From: Akkermansiaceae bacterium
GTDB lineage: Bacteria > Verrucomicrobiota > Verrucomicrobiia > Verrucomicrobiales > Akkermansiaceae
DNA: 9,325 nt
Assembly: GCA_023301645.1 (NCBI GenBank)
Contig: JALZUH010000119.1
Location: 1-9,325, forward strand
Reading direction: 5' to 3'
Below are positions 1 to 5,496 of this stretch, one piece after another (positions within the stretch are counted from its first letter, which is position 1; each line of letters opens with the position of its first letter). The position numbers were made by a program, and so were the translations under genes. A model generated the notes under the pieces. That model was not told the origin of the DNA. It did not search any database and saw nothing but the letters and a program-made list of their open reading frames with translations.

Positions 1-16
1 CCCCCTGATCTACTGG

Positions 17-1459
17 CTACTCATTGCCAAAGATCTTCTCCACGCTCTCAAGATAGCTCTTCAGCCGATCATTGGCAGGGAGTTTCTCCGACTCAGCTCT
101 AAGCCTCTGACTAACATCCCGATACTGCTTGAAATCACTACCCACCTGATTAGCACGCGTGATGTAATACCAATCTAGGTAATCCCGCACCCGCTCACCT
201 GCCTTTCTCATCCTCTGGCGAGTCTCACTGAGAGCAGCCAGACGCCCGCCCACATTTTCAGCCTTCCCAGCAGACACCTCACTGAGAATACTCATGTATT
301 CATAAATAATCGGGCGATACTCAGGAAAGCACCGGTAACTAAGTCGGCTCATCTCAGCCAGTGGACTTCGCACCACCGCCGCCCTCTCATTAGGCGATAA
401 GTTCATTAGCTTCTCGTAATCATCAATGCCTAGCCGACGCAGGACATTCTCCTCATCTCGGTAGCGAAAGTTCAAGTGCGACTCCAGACGCTTATCGGTC
501 TCCATGATAGAGAAAACCTGCGTCACATCCGCCGTTCCAAGCTCTAGCATCTCTAAGTTCACCCACTTCACTAGGCTGTTTTGAGACTTATTCATCCCCG
601 GGAAATGCCTACGAAGCAAACTATCGGGCTCCCCCTTAAATGTCGCAAAATCCGCTAAATAAGCATTCATATACTGCTTCCCCTTGGGCTGTCTTAGCAG
701 TGAGCTCACCATCGCGCCCGATATGGCACGGAAGGCAAGTGGCTCGACACCGAGCATATCACGAAATTGTCCCTCACTGGCATCAAACACCCTCGCCACG
801 CTCAATGACGCTAAGTAATCAATATCAGCCTGATAAAGCCCCTTATCCTCCTCCCCCCTTTTAATCTTAATGGCCTCGAGCATACCAACAATAAGCCAAG
901 GCTTCACCAATAAGCGCTCATCAGCCACGACCTTCGCCCCATCTCGCAACCCCCGCTCATAGAGAAAAAGCTCCATCAAATGATAGCGCAGAAGCTCATG
1001 ATCCATTGTATTAGCCAGATGGATATAGAGCTTCATGTAATACACTCCCTCGACCTTCTCAATCTTAGTCACCATGCCTCGAGACTTTGGCACGCCACCC
1101 TTTTCTCCCACCAGCTGAACCGTGATAGGAAGCTCTAGCTTCACCGCTCTATTTCCACAGATCAGAGCAATTTCCGCGCGCATCTTATCGGCAATCGACA
1201 GGATAGCACTACGCTTATGCTGATTACCACCAACCACCGAAATCAGCCCTGCCTTCGACGCCGTCGCTGACTCCTCAGCTCCAGAAGCCAGTCCAGCAGG
1301 CGCGGATTGGCTAAACCCCGTCTCAGCAGCCACCGACTTGTCCTGTGCTACCGCTGAGCTAAGCAATACATAGCTAGTAGACGCGTAACAAAGAGAGACG
1401 AAAGCAGTAAACCCTAGCCTCGACCCTCCCCATTTTCTAATCAGCCAAGTATCCATCAC
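17..1459 (-). CDS. Secreted protein with degenerate gluzincin (zinc-peptidase-like) core, hypothetical
   Basis: This is a 480-residue protein of no recognised named family. Residues about 15-39 form a hydrophobic stretch ending in AVA-Q, which looks like a Sec signal peptide cleaved near residue 39. A low-complexity Ala/Ser/Glu segment follows (to about 70). Residues 100-200 resemble a gluzincin peptidase core: a strand ending in YIHLAN (145-150), a helix with MELFL (162-166) where HEXXH would be, and PWLIVG (187-192) where a W-L-x-E-G motif would be. The spacing (L166 to V191) is close to that of the intact peptidase at 7131-9173 (H415 to E439). The glutamate E163 is kept, but the three zinc-ligand positions are lost, so no zinc catalysis is expected. 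Residues 330-475 are helical and charged. The start is GTG 1459 or the adjacent ATG 1456, with GGGG 8 nt before the ATG. It lies 24 nt downstream of the 245-aa gene, probably in one operon. The fold assignment is my inference from motif layout. Confidence 0.8.
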   Translation of the reverse strand: MMDTWLIRKWGGSRLGFTAFVSLCYASTSYVLLSSAVAQDKSVAAETGFSQSAPAGLASGAEESATASKAGLISVVGGNQHKRSAILSIADKMRAEIALICGNRAVKLELPITVQLVGEKGGVPKSRGMVTKIEKVEGVYYMKLYIHLANTMDHELLRYHLMELFLYERGLRDGAKVVADERLLVKPWLIVGMLEAIKIKRGEEDKGLYQADIDYLASLSVARVFDASEGQFRDMLGVEPLAFRAISGAMVSSLLRQPKGKQYMNAYLADFATFKGEPDSLLRRHFPGMNKSQNSLVKWVNLEMLELGTADVTQVFSIMETDKRLESHLNFRYRDEENVLRRLGIDDYEKLMNLSPNERAAVVRSPLAEMSRLSYRCFPEYRPIIYEYMSILSEVSAGKAENVGGRLAALSETRQRMRKAGERVRDYLDWYYITRANQVGSDFKQYRDVSQRLRAESEKLPANDRLKSYLESVEKIFGNE

Positions 1460-1483
1460 TCATTCCCCATTACTAGCTCTTGG

Positions 1484-2221
1484 CTACTCTCTATTTTCCA
1501 CCGTTCTTGGATCTAGGGTGATCTTCCCTTCCTCGACGTGGATGTCATAGATTTCGCGGTTTTTGTAGGGAAGAAGCTCCTCAGTGAGTTCTTCTAAAAT
1601 ATCTTCGAATGGGGAAATGATCAGACGGGCAAACCCACCCGGAGCTTTCACATGCCCAATCTGAGCTGCATAGGGCTGAATATCATAACCACGCTCAAGA
1701 CGAGTAAACTTAATAAGCAGCGAAGTCACATGGCGATAATCGTCTGCAAGCTCACGCTCAATGACCACATCCATTTGCCCATCCTTAAGATCTACCCACA
1801 CGTGGCTATTCTTCACATAAGGCCCAAATAAACCTGCCTGCTTCACGGCCAAGCGCTTACTAAGCCAAGCATTGAGCTCCTCCTCGCGGAATGTCACTGG
1901 ATGCTGAGCCTTGACGGCATTGTGCAAGCGCTCCTTCAGCTTTGGAGCTTTTACTAGCCAGCCCTTCAGCACCTCTTCTCTGCCACCAATACGATCTGTG
2001 GTAAAAACATTCACAGCAGGGAAAAGCTTCGCACCTAATACATTTAAATCCTCAACCTTCGTGCTCACCTCATCACTCATGTTAGCAGGTTTGACAAAGA
2101 GATATAAATGCCCCCCAACATAAATGAGACCCATAAGGATCATCATCACGATGAGAGTTTTCAGACAACCACCTGCGCGTGATTTCTTCTTAGGTTCATT
2201 TACTCCTTTTTTCTTAGCCAT
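1484..2221 (-). CDS. Membrane-anchored protein of unknown function
   Basis: This is a 245-residue protein with a strongly basic N-terminus (residues 1-21, many Lys), one membrane segment at about 20-42 and a soluble remainder of about 200 residues. By the positive-inside rule the N-terminus is cytoplasmic and the bulk lies outside the membrane. The segment VTFREEELNAWLSKRL (109-124), followed by alternating strands such as VWVDLKDGQMDVVIE (141-155), recalls membrane-anchored YpmS/DUF2140-like proteins, where a 'T-x-x-E-L-N-x-x-L' helix precedes beta strands. That resemblance is weak and only suggests a lipid-binding-like fold. The ATG at 2221 has no Shine-Dalgarno sequence. The gene is first in a minus-strand pair with the secreted 480-aa protein (24 nt apart) and diverges from moaE across a 182-bp gap. 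I do not recognise a function. Confidence 0.82.
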   Translation of the reverse strand: MAKKKGVNEPKKKSRAGGCLKTLIVMMILMGLIYVGGHLYLFVKPANMSDEVSTKVEDLNVLGAKLFPAVNVFTTDRIGGREEVLKGWLVKAPKLKERLHNAVKAQHPVTFREEELNAWLSKRLAVKQAGLFGPYVKNSHVWVDLKDGQMDVVIERELADDYRHVTSLLIKFTRLERGYDIQPYAAQIGHVKAPGGFARLIISPFEDILEELTEELLPYKNREIYDIHVEEGKITLDPRTVENRE

Positions 2222-2403
2222 GTCGGAGCAAGGTTTAGCAAATTGTTTCAGTCAACAAAAGCACCGATTCGGCTAAAGCCAGCAATCAAGCACCATAGTA
2301 AAGCCAACCATGAATAAAATCCCCCTGATGATACAAACTCAGCTAGACAAATTCTACCAACCGTAGCATTGTCCCGCACTTATCGAACTTTCTATTTAAG
2401 AAT

Positions 2404-2844
2404 ATGTTTCACCTCAGCAATACCACCATTAATCCACAATCCCTCTGTGATGAAGTGCGCGATCCCAGCGCAGGAGGCTTCGCGTCTTTTGAAGGATGGG
2501 TCAGGAACCACCACCAAGGAAATAATGTGGCATCCCTCGAGTATGAAGCATTCCCAGCCCTCGCAGAGAAGGAAGGACTTCGCATCATGAAGGAAATATG
2601 CTTCAAGCATGATCTCGTCTCGGCTCGCTGCGTCCACCGCACCGGGCACCTCCAGATCGGCGACATTGCTATTTGCATCGCAGTCAGTGCAGCTCACAGG
2701 AAAGCCGCCTTCGCAGCCTGTCAGGAGATCATCGACTCGATCAAGTCCACCGTCCCTATTTGGAAAAAGGAGCACTACACCGATGGCAGCTACCTATGGG
2801 TGAAATGCCACAGCTGCGCTGAAAGCGGCCCGCACTCGCACTAA
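2404..2844 (+). CDS. moaE: Molybdopterin synthase catalytic (large) subunit MoaE
   Basis: MoaE forms a heterotetramer with thiocarboxylated MoaD and inserts the two dithiolene sulfurs into precursor Z (cPMP) to make molybdopterin, in the cytoplasm. The 146-residue length is normal for the family. Visible family motifs are GGFASFEGWVRNHHQG (24-39), LEYEAF (45-50), VHRTGHLQIGD (77-87), the AAHRKAAF segment (96-103) and PIWKKE (118-123). R34, H98, R99, K114 and K121 match the E. coli active-site set R39, H103, R104, K119 and K126 with a constant offset of five residues, so the enzyme should be active. No moaD, moaA, moaC or moeB is in the window, so this copy is separated from its pathway partners here. 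The ATG at 2404 has no Shine-Dalgarno sequence. Possible promoter elements TTGTCC (2369-2374) and TATTTA (2393-2398) lie so close that a leaderless start is conceivable, but they match the consensus poorly. Confidence 0.96.
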   Translation: MFHLSNTTINPQSLCDEVRDPSAGGFASFEGWVRNHHQGNNVASLEYEAFPALAEKEGLRIMKEICFKHDLVSARCVHRTGHLQIGDIAICIAVSAAHRKAAFAACQEIIDSIKSTVPIWKKEHYTDGSYLWVKCHSCAESGPHSH

Positions 2845-2900
2845 CAACACAGCCCTAACACATCGCTCGCGGACGATTAAAAATATTTCACCTTGTAAAA

Positions 2901-2997
2901 AGGTAAGATTAACCTTACAGAGAGGTTAATAGTCTGATAGCGGCGGCGCACAACGTCTCCCTCTCAGGTTATTATTACCCACAAGTGGTAATAACCT
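2901..2997. promoter_or_regulatory. Cluster of four GGTTAWT half-sites in two inverted repeats upstream of the RRM gene
   Basis: The gap between moaE and the RRM gene holds two inverted repeats built from the same heptamer. The first is ATTAACC (2908-2914), 9 nt, GGTTAAT (2924-2930), a perfect 7-bp repeat. The second is AGGTTATT (2966-2973), 16 nt, AATAACCT (2990-2997), a perfect 8-bp repeat whose interior can also pair (ATTACCCAC with GTGGTAAT). A competing small hairpin GTAAG/CTTAC lies at 2903-2918. Neither hairpin is followed by a T-tract, so a standard terminator for moaE is unlikely. The elements could be protein-binding operators or folded RNA in a long leader. The repeats are directly visible; the role is inferred. 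Confidence 0.45.
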
Positions 2998-3064
2998 ATT
3001 GAAACAGTTCGTGCTTTGGCCAATCAATAGATTCAGTAGAACATCGCACTTATTAGAAACGAAT

Positions 3065-3340
3065 ATGAATATATATGTAGGAAACCTGTCTTATGGTCTT
3101 AATGATAACGATCTCAAGGATCTCTTCTCTGAGTATGGCTCAGTAAACAGCGCCAAGATCATCGAAGACAGAGACACTGGTCGCTCAAAAGGCTTCGGCT
3201 TTGTTGAAATGGGTTCTGAAGAAGACGGAAACAAGGCGATCGAAGGACTTAACGGTCATGAAATTGAAGGCAGAAGCCTCACTGTCAATGAAGCACGCCC
3301 TCGTGAAGAGCGTCCTCCAAGACGTGACAACAAGTGGTAA
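3065..3340 (+). CDS. Small single-RRM RNA-binding protein
   Basis: This 91-residue protein is almost entirely one RNA recognition motif. RNP2 is IYVGNL (3-8) and RNP1 is KGFGFVEM (42-49); the aromatic residues Y4, F44 and F46 that stack on RNA bases are present. A short tail rich in Arg, Glu and Pro (about 78-91) ends the protein. Single-RRM proteins of this size are common in cyanobacteria, Verrucomicrobia and Planctomycetes. In cyanobacteria several are cold-induced and bind mRNA; a similar role here is only inferred. I chose ATG 3065 because the RRM begins directly after it; upstream in-frame TTG 2999 would add 22 residues with no RRM character. There is no good Shine-Dalgarno sequence. 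TATTAG at 3051-3056, 8 nt before the ATG, could be a -10 element. The gene is monocistronic, closed by the terminator at 3365-3401. Confidence 0.95.
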   Translation: MNIYVGNLSYGLNDNDLKDLFSEYGSVNSAKIIEDRDTGRSKGFGFVEMGSEEDGNKAIEGLNGHEIEGRSLTVNEARPREERPPRRDNKW

Positions 3341-3364
3341 TCACTTGTTAAACAATTGATTTTT

Positions 3365-3401
3365 AAACCACCTCTCGCAATCATTGCGGAGGTGGTTTTT
3401 T
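3365..3401 (+). terminator. Rho-independent terminator of the RRM gene
   Basis: AAACCACCTC (3365-3374) pairs with GAGGTGGTTT (3389-3398), and inside it CGCAA (3376-3380) pairs with TTGCG (3384-3388) around a three-base loop, with a single unpaired T at 3375. A run of six T (3396-3401) follows directly. It lies 24 nt past the RRM stop codon and separates that gene from the next transcription unit. Confidence 0.93.
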
Positions 3402-3424
3402 ATTCCCCCCCACTCTTCGCCTCC

Positions 3425-3453
3425 TTGACTTCATCGAGGATCAAATTTAAAAT
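3425..3453 (+). promoter_or_regulatory. Sigma70-type promoter placed for a leaderless mRNA
   Basis: TTGACT (3425-3430) and TAAAAT (3448-3453) are separated by exactly 17 nt, and each matches five of six consensus bases. The -10 box ends 7 nt before ATG 3461, so transcription should begin at or within one base of the start codon. The promoter lies just after the terminator of the preceding gene and before a gene without a Shine-Dalgarno sequence, which makes a leaderless transcript the simplest reading. Confidence 0.7.
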
Positions 3454-3460
3454 CATTCAC

Positions 3461-3898
3461 ATGCAGCCCACCCAGTTTATGGATGCCATCAAAAGCGTCG
3501 TGCTCAAAGACCGAAGATATGACATCGGCGCATACTACTTTCTCAAAGACGCGCTCGACTTCACCGTCAAGAAAGCTGCTGAAGATAACAATGGCGAGCA
3601 CCGCCATGTATCAGCTAAAGAGCTGGCCCAAGGATTTCAGAGCTACGCGCTTGATGAGTTCGGCCCAATGGCAAGCACCATGATGGAAGAATGGGGGGTC
3701 ACCGAAACGCTCGACATTGGAAACATGGTCTTCCTACTCATCAAAGAAGGCATCTTTGGCAAACAAGACTCTGACACACTCGAAGAATTCACCAATGTCT
3801 TCCCACTCATTGGCAGCCTTGATGCTCCCTTTTTGCCCAAAAAGCGCATCAAGCGCCTCAGCAAGAAGTCGGCAAAAAAGCCCACTAAGAAGCCATAA
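3461..3898 (+). CDS. Minf_1886 family protein (Verrucomicrobia/Planctomycetes conserved protein, unknown function)
   Basis: This is a 145-residue soluble protein. It carries the conserved features of the Minf_1886 family, which is described as restricted to Verrucomicrobia and Planctomycetes: DRRY (17-20), AYYF (24-27), RHVSAKEL (48-55), the FGPMA segment (67-71), EWGV (77-80), an aspartate before GNMVF (D85, 87-91) and DTLEEF (105-110). The biochemical role of the family is not known to me. A Lys-rich tail (127-145, many Lys plus Ser/Pro) extends beyond the usual conserved region and could contact nucleic acid or acidic surfaces; that is inference. ATG 3461 is chosen because family similarity starts directly after it and the promoter ends 7 nt before it; further in-frame sequence upstream overlaps the terminator. 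It is followed after 14 nt by the YcxB-like gene, so the two are probably co-transcribed. Confidence 0.92.
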   Translation: MQPTQFMDAIKSVVLKDRRYDIGAYYFLKDALDFTVKKAAEDNNGEHRHVSAKELAQGFQSYALDEFGPMASTMMEEWGVTETLDIGNMVFLLIKEGIFGKQDSDTLEEFTNVFPLIGSLDAPFLPKKRIKRLSKKSAKKPTKKP

Positions 3899-3912
3899 TC
3901 CCACTCGTTGAT

Positions 3913-4395
3913 ATGCCACACACGATCACCGCCAAGCTCGCCTTCGACGACAGCTCACAGCTAGGAGCCTTTCGTCTGCATATGTGGCACCGCTACCGTA
4001 TCTGGCTACTACTACGCACAGCACTCAGTATACTCCTCATCATCATCGGCTTCATTCTACTCATGAGTCACGGGCCAAACCCTATGCCATTACTGATGAT
4101 CATGGTCGGCACCTTCGCCCTACTGCGCCCAATGATTTGGAAAATCATGCACTCGCGCAATCTCCGCAAGCTACCAGGATTCGGCCAGCAAGTCACCTAC
4201 ACCTTTAGCGCCGAGAGCATCTCCATTCATGGCGAGGACAAGCAAGCCACCGTGAAGTGGGAAGACCTCTTCGAGCCCGTCACCACCAAGCACGGCCTCC
4301 TTCTCTATCACGGTAAAAAATCCTACACATGGATCCCTCAATCCGCTTTTGAAAGCCTCGATGACTTTCAGACCGTCAGCCAGTGGGCAGCCTGA
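3913..4395 (+). CDS. YcxB-like C-terminal domain membrane protein
   Basis: This 160-residue protein has a short N-terminal strand region, two membrane segments (about 31-51 and 58-77) and a cytoplasmic C-terminal domain. The C-terminal part has the YcxB-like pattern: VTYTFSAESISI (94-105), a central V-K-W-E-D (114-118), GLLLYHG (128-134) and YTWIPQSAF (138-146). This resembles a small PH-like beta domain followed by the Trp-Ile-Pro and Phe signature. Its molecular function is not established. The start codon lies 14 nt after the Minf_1886-family stop, has no Shine-Dalgarno sequence, and is probably reached by the same transcript. The following ABC ATPase gene begins 81 nt later; I see no clear terminator between them, so readthrough into the transporter genes is possible. 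Confidence 0.85.
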   Translation: MPHTITAKLAFDDSSQLGAFRLHMWHRYRIWLLLRTALSILLIIIGFILLMSHGPNPMPLLMIMVGTFALLRPMIWKIMHSRNLRKLPGFGQQVTYTFSAESISIHGEDKQATVKWEDLFEPVTTKHGLLLYHGKKSYTWIPQSAFESLDDFQTVSQWAA

Positions 4396-4476
4396 CACGC
4401 CATAATAAGAAAAGCATTTAGAAAATAGAGATAGTCACCGCCCATAAGCTCAATTAGGCTAGCCCCCTTCATCGCC

Positions 4477-5427
4477 ATGACTACAGCAGACTCTCCATTG
4501 ACTACACCCTCTATCACCGAGCCCTCTATAGCCACGCCCGCTTCACCACTTCAGAGCAGCAGCAGCGCTATAGCCACGCATGATCTCAACATGCACTACG
4601 GCTCCTTCGAGGCGGTAAAGGATCTTAACATTAACATTCCTCACGGTGGAATTTATGGCTTCCTCGGAGAAAATGGCGCAGGAAAAACGACCACCATTCG
4701 CATGCTCACAGGCATTATCAAGCCCACCAGTGGCTCGATAGAAATGCGGGGCAAGCGCTTTAGTAAGGTCTCTCTGGCGGATAAGAAAAGCATCGGCTAC
4801 GTCGCTCAAGAGCAGCACTTTTATCCATGGATGACTTGCCGCGATTTAGGTAAGTTCGTCAGCCGCCTCTACCCGAACTGGAATCAGCAACAGTTCAGCG
4901 AGCTCCTCGACAGACTCAATCTCGCACCGAAGCGTAAAAGCTCGGATCTCTCAGGGGGCATGAAGACCAAGCTCGCTCTCGCGCTGGCCATCGCCAGTCA
5001 GCCCGAGCTGCTCATCCTTGACGAGCCTACTACTGGACTCGACCTAATCTCGCGCCGCGAAGTGATGCAGCTCATTATTGACCAGAAAGAGATGCGCCAA
5101 GGGTCGACACTTTTCTCCACCCACCTCATCGAAGAGGTCGAGCAATGCGCCACCGACATTGGTGTAATCCACCGTGGCAAACTACTATTCGAAGGTAAGC
5201 TAGACCCCATCGTCGAGCAGATGCAGGTGTTTAAAGCTAGCAAGCAGTGGCTAGAAGACCACTCCAGCACCCTCTCCGTCATCAGCTCTGAGGCGACAGC
5301 TAGCGGGCAAATGAAGATCATCGCCATGCTCGATGACCATCAGTGGCAGAGTATCAGCCATGAGGTCGAGCCACTCAATGAGCGAGGTCACCTCGAGTCG
5401 ATCCTCATCGCCTGCATTGAGCGCTAG
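4477..5427 (+). CDS. ABC transporter ATP-binding protein (ABC-2/YtrB-like)
   Basis: This 316-residue cytoplasmic ATPase should power the two permeases encoded downstream. In order: A-loop Y41, Walker A GENGAGKTT (64-72), Q-loop Q111, signature LSGGM (158-162), Walker B LLILDEP (178-184), D-loop GLD (187-189) and switch His H216 in STHLIEE. All catalytic residues are present; the signature ends in Met instead of Gln, as in many ABC-2 ATPases. The segment LYPNWNQQQFSELL (131-144) is typical of YtrB-like subunits. Residues 250-316 form an accessory C-terminal domain. The first 30 residues are a Ser/Thr/Pro-rich low-complexity extension; no internal ATG before M39 would leave the A-loop intact, but TTG 4498 is a possible later start. 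No YtrA-type GntR regulator is next to it. There is no Shine-Dalgarno sequence. The permease gene follows after 69 nt in the same frame. Confidence 0.95.
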   Translation: MTTADSPLTTPSITEPSIATPASPLQSSSSAIATHDLNMHYGSFEAVKDLNINIPHGGIYGFLGENGAGKTTTIRMLTGIIKPTSGSIEMRGKRFSKVSLADKKSIGYVAQEQHFYPWMTCRDLGKFVSRLYPNWNQQQFSELLDRLNLAPKRKSSDLSGGMKTKLALALAIASQPELLILDEPTTGLDLISRREVMQLIIDQKEMRQGSTLFSTHLIEEVEQCATDIGVIHRGKLLFEGKLDPIVEQMQVFKASKQWLEDHSSTLSVISSEATASGQMKIIAMLDDHQWQSISHEVEPLNERGHLESILIACIER

Positions 5428-5435
5428 GGAGGAAA
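5428..5435 (+). other. Strong Shine-Dalgarno-like GGAGGAAA without a start codon in range
   Basis: GGAGGAAA follows directly on the TAG stop of the ATPase gene, but the next plausible start, ATG 5497, is 61 nt further on and no ATG, GTG or TTG lies within about 15 nt. It is the best anti-SD match seen near a gene junction here, in a window where most genes have none. It may be chance or act in termination or reinitiation. Confidence 0.3.
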
Positions 5436-5496
5436 CGGCAAATCTCCACGCACGACACTCACCACGCATTCACCACCCACTAGCGAATTTACTCAG

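Noticed and set aside
640..864. Short plus-strand open frame opposite the 480-aa gene
   Set aside because: It is an antisense shadow with Pro/Ser/His-rich composition and no motif; the minus-strand gene with signal peptide explains the region.
2392..2775. Minus-strand open frame of 127 codons across moaE
   Set aside because: moaE on the plus strand has a full set of active-site residues; the antisense frame has no recognisable feature.
2966..2997. Hairpin as intrinsic terminator of moaE
   Set aside because: The inverted repeat is clear but there is no T-tract after it and the stem is interrupted, so I list it as a regulatory element instead.
2999..3027. Promoter with TTGAAA as -35 before the RRM gene
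   Set aside because: At 16-18 nt downstream only AATCAA-like sequence is found, which is a poor -10 box.
2999..3064. N-terminal extension of the RRM protein from TTG 2999
   Set aside because: The RRM fold starts at the ATG 3065; the 22 extra residues do not look like part of the family and overlap the likely regulatory region.
3643..3921. Minus-strand frames across the Minf_1886-family gene
   Set aside because: Antisense shadows; the plus-strand frame carries the conserved family motifs and a matching promoter.
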